From Alteromonas sp. MMG017 (GTDB lineage Bacteria > Pseudomonadota > Gammaproteobacteria > Enterobacterales > Alteromonadaceae): a stretch of 64,000 nt of DNA. The stretch is taken from contig NZ_JAGJDY010000004.1 of NCBI RefSeq assembly GCF_018100795.1, positions 1 to 64,000 of the forward strand. The letters run 5' to 3'. The notes beneath the pieces were generated by a model that saw nothing but the letters and a program-made list of their open reading frames with translations, did no database searches and was not told the origin of the DNA. Made by a program: the position numbers and the translations under genes. Of the stretch, positions 37,704 through 47,762 are shown one piece after another; positions within the stretch are counted from its first letter, which is position 1; every line of letters starts with the position of its first letter.

Positions 37704-40196
37704 GGACAATAAAGCCCGTACTTCGTCTAACATACTTTCCGCTTCTGCATACAAATCGGCCTGCTCGATAATCGCCTGAGCACCAGCCCCTTTTATTTGC
37801 TCACTGCGCATATTCAGCACAATCGGTATGGCCATGGGCGATACTTTTTCTAAATTAACTAATGTGGTTTTATCGACAAAGCGAATAAGCAAATTGGCTA
37901 AACGCTGTAAATCTAACAACTCCCGTTCAGCATCAGCCCGTGCTACTGCTAAAAGAATATGATCAGGGTCGTGTTCACGCAGCGTGTCGTAAATTAAATC
38001 AGTAGAAAACGTGACTTGTTTCATGGTTTTCTGACTAGCATGATAACGCTGTTCGGTTAAGCCGCTTACTACCGCCACCTGCCTGAAAGAGCGCTTTAAC
38101 ATGGGGGCCTGTAACATCCAGTCTTCTAGCTCGTCGCCTAATATATCTGGCTGAAACAACTGTTGCAGCTGATTGTCGGTAATCTGTTTCACTGCACTTA
38201 TCGAAAGCCCATAATCAGTCACACTAAAGCTAAGCGGCTTAATCCCCATTTTTTCCATTCTACGGGTAACCAGCATACCCAAGGTTTGGTTCGCTTTCCT
38301 ACCTTCGAATGTGTAATACAGCGTATGGTTTACATTACGAAAAGGAAACTGCTCTACCAACACCTTTTCAGGTTCAGGAAGTTGTGAAAACTGCTGTTGT
38401 AACTTTAACCACTCTTGTACTTGTGCAGGTAAATTGCGCCAACTTTTGGGATTTGCGAGTATGGCTCTAACCCCATCAGCCAAGTATGTCGACAGTGGCA
38501 TTTGGCCACCGGAATAACTGGGGATTTTAGGCTCTTTGGCTTTAGCAGGGCGTGCATGCAATTGCATATCCCGAATGGCTTCGTACTTGAGCACTTCACC
38601 GGCAAAATAGAAGGTGTCACCTGGGGTAAGTTGCTGGGCAAAGTACTCTTCTACCTCACCAATAATTTTGCCCTGGTTACCACGGCGAATGCGTTTTACT
38701 TTTAATCTACCCGCCTCAACAATAGTACCTATATTCTGACGATGACGCTGAATAACCCGCCTGTTAGCGGGTGAAAAAGTGCCATCGTCATTTGGCGTTA
38801 GGCGCTGGTATCGCTCGTAGGCGTTAAGCGCACTTCCGCCATCTAACGCAAACTGCCATAATTTTTCAAAATCTTGCTTATCGAGCCCTTGGTAGGGCGA
38901 TGCCATGAGGATTTGCTCGTAAAGGGTATCTGGGCTGTCAGCATTGCTGCATAGGCAATTCACGATAAACTGGGGGATGATATCCAATGCCCCCGGCTGC
39001 GGCGCATCGCCATCTAGCTCGCCTTTATTAATTGCATCAATAGCCGCTTGGCATTCAAGGGCTTCAAATCGGTTAGCTGGTACAAGTAACGCTTCGCTGG
39101 GCTCATCTAACCGATGGTTTGCTCGCCCAATACGTTGCAACAACCGGCTAACACCTTTGGGGGCACCTACCTGAATGACCTTATCGACATCGCCCCAATC
39201 AATACCTAGCTCTAGCGCCGAAGTACACACTACTGCCCGCAATAACCCGCTAGACATCATCGCTTCTGTTTTGCGCCGTTGTTCTTTACTCAAACTGCCG
39301 TGGTATAAGGCTATCGGTAGCGCAGCGGTGTTGTGTTCCCACAGCATTTGAAAAATCAGTTCAGATTGCGCCCGGGTATTAACGAACACCAAGGTCGTTT
39401 TCGCTCCTTCAATGGCTTTGTAGATATCGGTTATGGCATAACGCGCCATAAAGCCACCGAAGGGCATGCGATTTTCAGATTGCAGCATATCTACTTTTGG
39501 TTTTTCACCCGCTTTCACGCTGATGATATTAGCAATACCTTCTGTACCGGCTAGCCACGCCCCTAAGGTTTCAGGGTAAGCCACTGTAGCCGATAGGCCT
39601 ACCCGCTTCATTTTAGGTGACAATACTGAAAGTCGTGCTAGCGCTAAAGATAAAAAGTCCCCTCGCTTGTTTGCTACCAAGCTATGGGTTTCATCAATAA
39701 TGACTCGCTTTAGTTTGCCAAATAGCTTGTCAGCATCGGCATAGCTCAGCATCAACATTAAAGATTCTGGGGTAGTAAGCAGCAGGTTTGGCGGCTTTTT
39801 CCGTTGGCGCTGCCGTTTATGCGAAGGTGTATCGCCAGTACGAGTTTCTGCCGTTATTGGCAATTCCATCTCTTCAATAGGTTGTAATAAGTTGCGATGA
39901 ATATCTTGGGTTAACGCTTTAAGCGGGGAAATATATAAGGTATGTAAGCCTAGCTGTGGCGATTGCGCTAACTCGACTAAGCTAGGTAGAAAGCCTGATA
40001 GGGTTTTTCCTGCCCCGGTTGGGGCAATCAATAACGTAGTGTTGTGGGTGTCTTGCGCCAACATCTGCCGTTGGTAATCACGAAGCGCCCAGCCTTTATT
40101 TTTGAACCATTGGCTAAACGCCGGTGGCAAAATGTCGCTGCCGGTTTCGTTTGGTTTCTTAAGTGGTGCTTTGGTTTTAGGCATATTTGCTGGCAT
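37701..40196 (-). CDS. Ligase-associated Lhr-like DEXH helicase
   Basis: This superfamily-2 helicase belongs to the ligase-associated DNA damage response group related to Lhr. The 831-residue product has motif I APTGAGKTLSGFLP, DETH in VIIDETHSL, SAT in GLSATVAYP, ALELGIDWG and QRIGRANHR, then the winged-helix and Lhr-type C-terminal domains. I chose ATG 40196; an upstream TTG is possible and the start is uncertain. It is divergent from the exonuclease-ligase pair and upstream of pdeM on the same strand. Confidence 0.9.
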   Translation of the reverse strand: MPANMPKTKAPLKKPNETGSDILPPAFSQWFKNKGWALRDYQRQMLAQDTHNTTLLIAPTGAGKTLSGFLPSLVELAQSPQLGLHTLYISPLKALTQDIHRNLLQPIEEMELPITAETRTGDTPSHKRQRQRKKPPNLLLTTPESLMLMLSYADADKLFGKLKRVIIDETHSLVANKRGDFLSLALARLSVLSPKMKRVGLSATVAYPETLGAWLAGTEGIANIISVKAGEKPKVDMLQSENRMPFGGFMARYAITDIYKAIEGAKTTLVFVNTRAQSELIFQMLWEHNTAALPIALYHGSLSKEQRRKTEAMMSSGLLRAVVCTSALELGIDWGDVDKVIQVGAPKGVSRLLQRIGRANHRLDEPSEALLVPANRFEALECQAAIDAINKGELDGDAPQPGALDIIPQFIVNCLCSNADSPDTLYEQILMASPYQGLDKQDFEKLWQFALDGGSALNAYERYQRLTPNDDGTFSPANRRVIQRHRQNIGTIVEAGRLKVKRIRRGNQGKIIGEVEEYFAQQLTPGDTFYFAGEVLKYEAIRDMQLHARPAKAKEPKIPSYSGGQMPLSTYLADGVRAILANPKSWRNLPAQVQEWLKLQQQFSQLPEPEKVLVEQFPFRNVNHTLYYTFEGRKANQTLGMLVTRRMEKMGIKPLSFSVTDYGLSISAVKQITDNQLQQLFQPDILGDELEDWMLQAPMLKRSFRQVAVVSGLTEQRYHASQKTMKQVTFSTDLIYDTLREHDPDHILLAVARADAERELLDLQRLANLLIRFVDKTTLVNLEKVSPMAIPIVLNMRSEQIKGAGAQAIIEQADLYAEAESMLDEVRALLS

Positions 40197-40414
40197 ATCT
40201 TTCGAAGCTTTTGAAATAAAAGCTACGTACAACCCTAGGCACCTGCCCGAACTTCTCCTGCATCATGATTTTTCGTTACTCTGCTGTTTCGATGGTAAGC
40301 AATAGTAGATATACGTTAATGCGGCAGAAGGGTTTAATTTTCCACTACGCTCAACCAATTGCGCAAAACCACCGTAGTCATATGAAACGCTAACTAATAG
40401 CATGTGGTTTTTAT

Positions 40415-41497
40415 ATGATGGCTGAAAATACAATACACCCTTCGAAGTGGATGAAAACTGACGATGCAGGTTTGTATTGTGTGCCAGGTGATTTTTATAT
40501 AGACCCTATGCAGCCTGTGGATACTGCGCTTGTTACCCACGGTCATGCTGACCATGCTAGAGCGGGCCACAAGCGAGTATTCGCCCACCCACAAACCATG
40601 GCAATTATGACCACTCGCTATGGCGACGATATGGCTGAAGTACAAATACCGGTGCCCTATCGCGAGAGCGTAGAGTTTGATGAGGTAATCACTACTGATA
40701 GTCACAGTGCCTCAACTGAACAGGGGCGACGCAAGATAAAAGTCACTTTTTACCCTGCTGGCCATATACTAGGTTCGTCACAATTACTTATTGAGTATGC
40801 GGGTTATCGGCTAGTGATATCTGGCGATTACAAACGTAGACACGATCCCACTTGTCCGCCGTTTGAAGTAGTACCTTGCGATGTACTTATTACCGAAGCC
40901 ACTTTCGGTTTACCGGTATTTGCCCACCCGCCAATCGAACAAGAAATCCAAAAGCTTCTTCATTCCCTTGATGTGTTTCCTACACGTTGTCATTTAGTAG
41001 GAACTTACGCATTAGGCAAATGCCAGCGGGTTATTTTGGCGCTTCGAGAAGCGGGTTACACCAAGCCTATCTATTTGCACGGTGCATTACTGAAGCTGTG
41101 TGATTTATATGAACGAGAAGGCATTGCGTTAGGCGATATTATTCCGGTTAGCGAGGTAGAAGACAAAGCGTTACTCGCCGGTGAAATCGTTTTGGCTCCC
41201 CCTTCTGCATTAGCCGACAGGTGGTCGAGAAGCTTGCCACATGTTCGCGCTGTGTTGGCGTCTGGTTGGATGCAAATTCGCGCGCGAGCTAAGCAGCGCA
41301 ACGCTGAGCTACCACTTATTATTTCAGATCACTGCGATTGGCCCGAGTTATTGCAAACCCTCACCGAAGTGAACCCTAGCGAGGTATGGGTGACCCACGG
41401 CCGAGAAGACGCACTAATGTATCAGGCACAGAAGATGGGCTTTAAAGCGCGAGCGTTATCGCTGGTAGGTTACGATGAAGCGGCGCAGGAAGAATAG
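40415..41497 (+). CDS. Ligase-associated MBL-fold DNA exonuclease
   Basis: The 360-residue protein has the metallo-beta-lactamase motif THGHADHAR, then the beta-CASP-type signals YPAGHILGSSQL and ISGDYKRRHDPTC and a C-terminal VWVTHGREDA. It belongs to the ligase-associated exonuclease family, related to SNM1 nucleases. It is followed 2 bp later by the ligase gene, so both probably act on the same repair intermediates. The gene starts ATG ATG; either could be used. Confidence 0.9.
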   Translation: MMAENTIHPSKWMKTDDAGLYCVPGDFYIDPMQPVDTALVTHGHADHARAGHKRVFAHPQTMAIMTTRYGDDMAEVQIPVPYRESVEFDEVITTDSHSASTEQGRRKIKVTFYPAGHILGSSQLLIEYAGYRLVISGDYKRRHDPTCPPFEVVPCDVLITEATFGLPVFAHPPIEQEIQKLLHSLDVFPTRCHLVGTYALGKCQRVILALREAGYTKPIYLHGALLKLCDLYEREGIALGDIIPVSEVEDKALLAGEIVLAPPSALADRWSRSLPHVRAVLASGWMQIRARAKQRNAELPLIISDHCDWPELLQTLTEVNPSEVWVTHGREDALMYQAQKMGFKARALSLVGYDEAAQEE

Positions 41498-41499
41498 CA

Positions 41500-43116
41500 A
41501 TGCAAGCATTCAGCGACTTACTTGAACAGCTTTACTATACCGCCGGAACCAAAGCGAAAGCCCAGCTTATTCTGCATTACCTTGCTACTACGCCAGACCC
41601 CGATCGCGGCTGGGCTATTGCCGCGATGGCAGGTACGCTTCGATTTGATTTCTTCAAACGTAACACGGTAAAAAAACTGATTACAGAGCGAGTAGACCCA
41701 GAGCTATTTGCTATGAGCTACGATTATGTGGGCGAAGTTAGCGAAACGGTAGCCCATTTATGGCCCGAACTAACGCCAGATCAAGCGCTGCCTAGTTTGT
41801 CTGAAGTGGTAGATACATTTGCGAATGTCAGCAAACAAAAAGTCGCTTCAACGTTAGCGAATTATCTCACCATAATGACTCCATCACAGCGCTGGGCACT
41901 ATTAAAGCTTGGTACACGGGGGTTGAGAATTGGCGTATCGGCTCGCTCTATCAAACAAATTTTAGCGGAATACGGCAATCAAGATATCACTGAAATAGAA
42001 AAACTGTGGCATGGCGTCACACCGCCTTATACCGACCTGCTCGCATGGCTTGAAGGTAACGGCCCTAAACCGGATATAAGCAACGCAGTTACGTTTCACC
42101 CTGTCATGCTATCTCACCCCATTGCGCAAAGTGATATCGATGACTTTGTCCCCGAGCAGTGGCAAATAGAACACAAGTTTGATGGTATTCGGGTGCAGTT
42201 GGTTTGTAATACCACAAAAGAAGAACCAGAAAAGGCGCTATTCTCACGCACCGGCGATGACATCAGTCATGCATTCCCCGACCTACTCGATAGTGTTAGT
42301 GGCAACATGGTTGTAGATAACATGGTGCTAGATGGCGAACTGTTGGTGATGCATAACAACGAAGTCGATACATTTAATGCTCTGCAGCAGCGGCTCAATA
42401 AGAAAAAGCCCACCTCTGCGTTAATGAAAACCAACCCCGCAGGGCTTATAGTTTATGATGCACTGGTATTAGACGGTAAGCAATTAACCGACTCACCTCT
42501 TATCACCCGGCGCAAAGCACTAGAAGCGTGGTTTGACAAAAATGGGATTCAGGAAAACGACAATAAATCACGACTGCATTTATCTGAGTGCTTATCTGCC
42601 GATTCACCAACAGATCTTCAAGCGCTACATAAAAGGGTATGTGAAAACCGCGCGGTAGAAGGGCTTATGATAAAGCGTTCAAGTAGCCACTATGTACCAG
42701 GCAGACCTAAAGGCCAGTGGTACAAGTGGAAACGCGACCCGCTGGTGGTAGATGCGGTGATGATGTATGCCCAGCGTGGTCACGGTAAGCGCTCTAGCTT
42801 TTATTCCGATTACACCTTTGGCGCATGGCAAGATGAGCAATTGCTGCCTATCGGCAAAGCCTACTCTGGATTTACTGATGAAGAGCTTAAGAAACTAGAT
42901 AACTGGGTACGACGAAACGCCATAGGCCGTTTTGGGCCAGTGCGAGAGGTTAAAAAGGAGCTGGTACTTGAAGTGGCTTTCGATGCGGTTCATCCCTCCA
43001 ACCGGCATAAATCAGGCGTGGCACTACGATTTCCTCGCATACACCGTATCCGCTGGGATAAGCCTGCTAACGAGGCAGATACACTTATCAACGTGAAAGC
43101 ACTTATCGAGTCATAA
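41500..43116 (+). CDS. ATP-dependent DNA ligase
   Basis: The 538-residue enzyme seals nicks with ATP. It has an N-terminal DNA-binding helical domain (about residues 1-190), the adenylated lysine K226 in EHKFDGIRVQ, motif III LDGELLVM, and motif V-like VEGLMIKRSS and WYKWKRD, then an OB domain (VLEVAFDAVHPSNRHKSGVALRFPRI as the last conserved region). This is the LigB/LigC-like bacterial type that accompanies the Lhr, exonuclease and PdeM genes. Confidence 0.93.
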   Translation: MQAFSDLLEQLYYTAGTKAKAQLILHYLATTPDPDRGWAIAAMAGTLRFDFFKRNTVKKLITERVDPELFAMSYDYVGEVSETVAHLWPELTPDQALPSLSEVVDTFANVSKQKVASTLANYLTIMTPSQRWALLKLGTRGLRIGVSARSIKQILAEYGNQDITEIEKLWHGVTPPYTDLLAWLEGNGPKPDISNAVTFHPVMLSHPIAQSDIDDFVPEQWQIEHKFDGIRVQLVCNTTKEEPEKALFSRTGDDISHAFPDLLDSVSGNMVVDNMVLDGELLVMHNNEVDTFNALQQRLNKKKPTSALMKTNPAGLIVYDALVLDGKQLTDSPLITRRKALEAWFDKNGIQENDNKSRLHLSECLSADSPTDLQALHKRVCENRAVEGLMIKRSSSHYVPGRPKGQWYKWKRDPLVVDAVMMYAQRGHGKRSSFYSDYTFGAWQDEQLLPIGKAYSGFTDEELKKLDNWVRRNAIGRFGPVREVKKELVLEVAFDAVHPSNRHKSGVALRFPRIHRIRWDKPANEADTLINVKALIES

Positions 43117-43271
43117 TCTTAATGAAACATTTTTTTTACAAACCCTGATTTTAGCTTACACTTAAAGTATATTAGCTTTTTCTGTTCCAGCTAACCTACT
43201 GTTAGAAAAGAAATTACAGAAAAATTTTTATGTGCGCCTGCATGAATTAATGCAGCGCCAAGGACAAAAAA

Positions 43272-44057
43272 ATGTTGTTTTCGCGATCGTTCAAACATTG
43301 CCTTATTGGTTTCTTTCTCCTTTTTTCCACAGCGAGTCACGCTGGCCTAATTACTAATATTGCGTCCGAAACCATTTCATACCGTATTTCGACAGGGATC
43401 TTCGGATGGAATGCTAGCTATGATATTGGCTTTGTTAATCAAGATTTACTGATTGATGTTGACGTTTATCTAACTGGTTATGAACCCGGCAGTGCACTTC
43501 GGGACATTTGGGAAGATGGTATTGAATCCATTTGGAGTAATGCCTTTGACTTATCTGACGGCACTTATTTTTACGACACTGTGTTTAATGTAGATTGGGT
43601 CGACACATGGGGCGCGTCAGATCATTATATTAACGTTCGTAATGGGGATGGTTTTACAAACTTAAGGCAATGGTATACAGGCAACCCCTCTGGTTGGGGT
43701 TATCCATATCAAGGCATTATAGCAGCTCACGAATTTGGCCACATGATAGGGCTATTCGATGAATATACAGGCGGCGCTCTTGACCCAGTAACTGAACTTA
43801 TTCGCGCTGATAGTATAATGGGTCAGGATTTATCCTCACCTCAAATAGATCACTTCGATGCTTTTTTAGAGTGGGCACAAGTTAATTCGGGCGTTGCTGC
43901 TTTAACGCTAGTTGCCGACAGGGGTGTCGATAACTACTTTGTTTCCGAGCCCAGTTCATTAGGAATTTTGCTACTTTCGATTTGTATTGTTTTTGTCGTT
44001 AAACGTCACTCTAAACGAAGCGAAACTGGATTAAGTGGTCGCATGATGTTTGCATAG
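43272..44057 (+). CDS. PEP-CTERM metzincin-like metalloprotease
   Basis: The 261-residue protein has an N-terminal signal peptide (FFLLFSTASHA), a zinc-protease motif HEFGHMIGLFDEY (HExxHxxGxxD) and a likely Met-turn SIMGQD. The tail VSEPSSLGILLLSICIVFVV followed by KRHSKR fits the PEP-CTERM sorting signal cut by an exosortase, here with SEP. It should be secreted and processed if the genome carries exosortase genes. No such gene is in the window. AGGAC precedes the ATG. Confidence 0.8.
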   Translation: MLFSRSFKHCLIGFFLLFSTASHAGLITNIASETISYRISTGIFGWNASYDIGFVNQDLLIDVDVYLTGYEPGSALRDIWEDGIESIWSNAFDLSDGTYFYDTVFNVDWVDTWGASDHYINVRNGDGFTNLRQWYTGNPSGWGYPYQGIIAAHEFGHMIGLFDEYTGGALDPVTELIRADSIMGQDLSSPQIDHFDAFLEWAQVNSGVAALTLVADRGVDNYFVSEPSSLGILLLSICIVFVVKRHSKRSETGLSGRMMFA

Positions 44058-44150
44058 ATATGTTTGCCTAGCGTGTTTAGCTCTGTGTCCACGGTAAAAA
44101 CTGCTTCACGCTAGCGCTGAAGCAGACGCCTAGCAGCTAAACAGGCAATA

Positions 44151-44177
44151 AAAAAGCAAGGCATCGCCTTGCTTTTT
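44151..44177. terminator. Bidirectional intrinsic terminator
   Basis: AAAAAGCAAGGC, loop ATC, GCCTTGCTTTTT gives a 12-bp stem usable in both directions between the converging metalloprotease and fructokinase genes. A second hairpin (CTGCTTCA/TGAAGCAG) lies at 44101-44125. Confidence 0.85.
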
Positions 44178-44228
44178 AAATTATGTACCCACGCTCATAT
44201 CAAAAGACATTGAGCACCAATATATTGC

Positions 44229-45194
44229 TTATTTCGCAATATTTTCCATAGTAGGTAAAGCACTAAACGCACCATATTGCGTTACTGTGTAGGCACCGCA
44301 GCGTATAGCAAACTCGGTGGCTTCACTTACGTTTTCAAAGCTACTTGCCCACTCGTCGAATTCTGCGCTATTAGCCACTTTGGTAGATAAGAAATACAGG
44401 AAACCACCAATGAATGAGTCGCCAGCAGCTGTCGTATCTTTCACGTCCATTTTGGGCGAGGCCAAGGTGCCGCTAAACTCTTTTGTTATGTACTGGATAG
44501 GTTCGCCGCCATCTGTTACTAATACCACTTTAACGCCGCTATCTAGCCACTGCTGCACGTGAGTCTGCGCATTTTCTTCACCGTAAAGCTCAGCCAACTC
44601 TTCGCGACTCGCTTTCAAGATGCTTACTTTTTTAGCTACTTCATCAATTCGGCCTGGCGCATTAGCCGTGTCGTCCCAAAAAGCGGGACGATAATTAATA
44701 TCCAAACATACCAGCATATTTTCTTGCTTAGCTTTGTTTAGGATATAGTCGGTGCCGGGAAGCAATTCGGGGCCTGAAATTGAGCCAGAACAAAAGTGCA
44801 GCACGCTAGTATTGTCGCATGCAACCGTGGCCAAGTCGTCTTCACCAATGTGCTTATGTGCCGCATTATCAACATAGAAATCGAAAGAACGTTCACCGTC
44901 TTTATCTAGATTAACAAAAGCCAATGCTGTATTCGCTTCTTTCGTACTCCAAACATAATCAGTGTTTACGTTGTGATAGCTAAGCATGTCTTGAAGAAAG
45001 CGGCCAAAGGTATCGTCACCCACTTTAGACACCATCGCGCCTTGACCACCAAGCTTCGCAACAGCAACCGCTACGTTAGCGGGCGCACCACCAGCATAAG
45101 GCTGGAATGAATTCATTGCTGGCATTTCGCTTTGGTCCGCTGCACCCGCACTTAACATATCGATAAGTACTTCGCCTAAACATAAAATTTTCAT
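44229..45194 (-). CDS. PfkB-family sugar kinase, probable fructokinase
   Basis: The 321-residue product has the ribokinase-fold signatures YAGGAPANVAVAVAKLGG near the N-terminus and DTTAAGDSFIGGFL (anion hole and catalytic Asp) near the C-terminus. Phosphorylation of fructose to fructose-6-phosphate is the likely reaction, but other sugars are possible. I chose ATG 45194, with GAGG 5 nt upstream; a GTG six bases earlier overlaps that box. It is divergent from a ROK regulator. Confidence 0.85.
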   Translation of the reverse strand: MKILCLGEVLIDMLSAGAADQSEMPAMNSFQPYAGGAPANVAVAVAKLGGQGAMVSKVGDDTFGRFLQDMLSYHNVNTDYVWSTKEANTALAFVNLDKDGERSFDFYVDNAAHKHIGEDDLATVACDNTSVLHFCSGSISGPELLPGTDYILNKAKQENMLVCLDINYRPAFWDDTANAPGRIDEVAKKVSILKASREELAELYGEENAQTHVQQWLDSGVKVVLVTDGGEPIQYITKEFSGTLASPKMDVKDTTAAGDSFIGGFLYFLSTKVANSAEFDEWASSFENVSEATEFAIRCGAYTVTQYGAFSALPTMENIAK

Positions 45195-45534
45195 AAACAC
45201 CTCTGGCTGAAGCTAACAGCGATGACGTTAATATTTATACCGCTGTAGTCATGGATAATAAGCGTAGCCGAAGGGCATTCCAACGGGCACGTTAAATTAT
45301 AGTTAATTAATTGGGGCATAGTATTAACTAGCTTCAAATATAAATCAACCTTGTTGATTTATTATTTTATCACTTTGACATTACCGGTGATGAATGCGTA
45401 ATCTATCGGCTTGATTGGTAGAGAAAAACTCGCTTCGGTGAATTATGTTATCGATATTGAATTAATATCTATCCATGACTTATTGATGCAGTTTGTTATA
45501 ACATTCAATTCATAATGATTCAGGTACACTGTAA
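45195..45534. other. Divergent control region, fructokinase and ROK regulator
   Basis: These 340 bp hold no gene. The best element is the inverted repeat at 45340-45362. The flanking sequence is AT-rich and should carry both promoters. Confidence 0.5.
45340..45362. promoter_or_regulatory. Candidate operator between fructokinase and ROK regulator
   Basis: Arms ATAAATCAAC and GTTGATTTAT (10 bp each, perfect) are separated by CTT. The AT-rich dyad in a divergent promoter region next to a DNA-binding ROK protein makes it a likely site for that regulator; this is inference. Confidence 0.45.
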
Positions 45535-46758
45535 ATGACAAAATCCCATGAGCACACGGGTTCATCAGAAAGCGCATTAGAAAGAGATATGCACCACCGT
45601 GCAACTGACCCACTAGACAACCGTACTCAAAATGAACGGGATATACTCACACTCATTCGTCATGAAGGCGCTATTCCAAAAGCAGAGATCGCTCAACGCA
45701 CGGGCTTATCTGCTCAGTCGGCAACGGTTATTATCAAAAAACTAGAGTCAGACGCCCTTGTTAAGCGGCTACCACCAGTTCGCGGGGGGGTGGGGCAACC
45801 TAAAGTACCTTTTGGATTAAATGCAGAGGGTGCCTTTGGATTGGGGTTGAAAATTGGTCGCCGTAGTTTTGATATGACCTTGCTAGATTTGGCTGGCAAT
45901 GTGAAAGCTTCGCTTCACGAAAAAATAGCCTACCCCACCGTCGATCATTTATTGTCATTTACCCAGCGCGGCGTATCGGTTCTAACGCAACAACTCAGTA
46001 ACGAACAACGAACGCGCATTCGCGGATTAGGCATTGCTATGCCATTTGAAATTTGGAGCTGGGCAGAAGAAGCCGGCGCACCTAGTGACGCGTTAGAGGC
46101 ATGGAAAAGCCTTGATATTCAGGCTGAGTTATTTGAACTTCTAGACTTACCCATTTACGTGAGTAACGATGCAACAGCGGCGTGTAGTGCAGAAATGGCC
46201 TTCGGTAATCCCCATCGATTCAACCATTTTCTCTATGTTTTTGTAGGCACTTTTCTTGGCGGTGGCTTGGTTATTAACAATCAGTTATTTACAGGAAAAT
46301 CGGGTAATGCTGGCGCAATTGGTTCCTTGCCTTTCTTATCTAACGCCCAAAGCCAACAGCAACAACTCATCACCCAATCATCGCTATACCTGCTAGAAAA
46401 GCAGCTGAATAACGCGGGGCTTGATGGCAATAAATTGTATGAGGCACCGGAACATTGGTCTGGCTTAAAAACCAATCCAGAATTTATGCGCATCGTTCAA
46501 GTGTGGATGGAACAGGCAGCCCAGGGGATTGCCTTTGCCACACACTGCGCATTTAGCATGCTCGACCTCGATGGCATTATCATCGATGGGGCCATGCCTC
46601 AGAATATAAAACAAGAATTGGTTACCTGCGTGAAAAATGCATTGAAAGATGCTGATCTTCGAGGCGTTTCTCAAGGTAGTATTAGTGCAGGTAACGTAGG
46701 GAGTAAAGCGCAGTCTATTGGCAGTGCAAACTTGTCGCTTATCGCGAACTACTATTAG
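45535..46758 (+). CDS. ROK-family transcriptional regulator
   Basis: The 407-residue protein has an N-terminal winged helix (about residues 35-95, with AEIAQRTGLSAQSATVIIKKLE) followed by a ROK sugar-kinase-like domain containing DATAACSAEMAFG and GTFLGGGLVINNQLFTGKSGNAGAIG. The cysteine-rich zinc signature usual in ROK proteins is missing after GNAGAIG. It is divergent from the sugar kinase, which it probably controls in response to sugar. Confidence 0.88.
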   Translation: MTKSHEHTGSSESALERDMHHRATDPLDNRTQNERDILTLIRHEGAIPKAEIAQRTGLSAQSATVIIKKLESDALVKRLPPVRGGVGQPKVPFGLNAEGAFGLGLKIGRRSFDMTLLDLAGNVKASLHEKIAYPTVDHLLSFTQRGVSVLTQQLSNEQRTRIRGLGIAMPFEIWSWAEEAGAPSDALEAWKSLDIQAELFELLDLPIYVSNDATAACSAEMAFGNPHRFNHFLYVFVGTFLGGGLVINNQLFTGKSGNAGAIGSLPFLSNAQSQQQQLITQSSLYLLEKQLNNAGLDGNKLYEAPEHWSGLKTNPEFMRIVQVWMEQAAQGIAFATHCAFSMLDLDGIIIDGAMPQNIKQELVTCVKNALKDADLRGVSQGSISAGNVGSKAQSIGSANLSLIANYY

Positions 46759-46790
46759 CTTATATACGTTAAACGAAAAACAGGGGTAAC

Positions 46791-47762
46791 GTGGTTACAA
46801 CTTCACTTACAGGCAAGGCCACAAGCGCTCCGTTAGCCGGGGCTCATTCTAAAGGGCCTCATTCAACAAACCCATCGTCAAACGTTTTAATTCTTGATGG
46901 GGGATTAGGCCGAGAATTAGAAAGCGTTGGGGCTCCCTTTAGGCAACCTGAATGGTCGGCTCTTTCATTAATGGAAGCCCCTGAATTAGTAGCTCAAGTA
47001 CACCAAAACTTTGTGGATGCGGGTGCAAAAATCATTACCACAAACACCTACGCATTGGTGCCTTTTCATATAGGACAAAAACAGTTTGATGAGCAAGCAT
47101 TCTTGCTTGCCGAACGCGCGGCCAGTATTGCCAGTACTGTGGCAAAAAAGAGTGATGTGTCAGTTGCAGGCTGCATTCCTCCGGCGTTTGGCTCTTACAA
47201 ACCTGAACTATTTTGTGCCGAGCAAGTCTCTTCAGTTTTATTACCATTGATTGAAGCACAAGCGCCCTACATCGACTTTTGGCTTGTAGAAACCGTATCT
47301 TCGGTAGAAGAAGCTATTGCAGTAACCTCCTTAATAAAACAGCACTCATCTAAACCAATTTGGCTTTCTTACTCGCTCAGTAATCGTCATGACTTTGCAA
47401 CCCCTGTGACCTTGCGTTCTAGTGAGCCACTGAATGCGATATTGCCCACGCTAGATAACCTAGATGCCGTGTTGTTTAACTGCTCGCAGCCTGAAGAGAT
47501 GGAATCAGCCATTGCGTTTACACACTGCCACAATGCCCATATTCCTATTGGCGTTTATGCGAATAGTTTTTCAGAGCATGTTAGAAAGCATGATGCTAAT
47601 GAAATGCTCTCTACGTTGCGTGAAGATGTCACCCCTGAAAAATACTTAGCGTACGCGAAAACGTGGGTGAACGCTGGCGCTTCAATTGTAGGCGGGTGTT
47701 GCGGTATAGGCCCTGCGCACATAAAAGCATTGGCGCAGGGATTCGTTAACGCATTAGAGTAA
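46791..47762 (+). CDS. Homocysteine S-methyltransferase-family protein
   Basis: The 323-residue product has the family's N-terminal LDGGLGRELES, the NTYAL segment and the zinc ligands in FNCSQP (near residue 231) and GGCCGIGPAHI (near residue 305). It should transfer a methyl group from a donor such as S-methylmethionine or betaine to homocysteine; the donor is unclear. The GTG start has AGGGG upstream. The first 34 residues (Ser/Gly/His-rich) are unconserved. Confidence 0.88.
   Translation: MVTTSLTGKATSAPLAGAHSKGPHSTNPSSNVLILDGGLGRELESVGAPFRQPEWSALSLMEAPELVAQVHQNFVDAGAKIITTNTYALVPFHIGQKQFDEQAFLLAERAASIASTVAKKSDVSVAGCIPPAFGSYKPELFCAEQVSSVLLPLIEAQAPYIDFWLVETVSSVEEAIAVTSLIKQHSSKPIWLSYSLSNRHDFATPVTLRSSEPLNAILPTLDNLDAVLFNCSQPEEMESAIAFTHCHNAHIPIGVYANSFSEHVRKHDANEMLSTLREDVTPEKYLAYAKTWVNAGASIVGGCCGIGPAHIKALAQGFVNALE

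Noticed and set aside
44101..44125. Hairpin CTGCTTCA/TGAAGCAG considered as a separate terminator
   Set aside because: No T-run follows; the hairpin at 44151-44177 is the better terminator.
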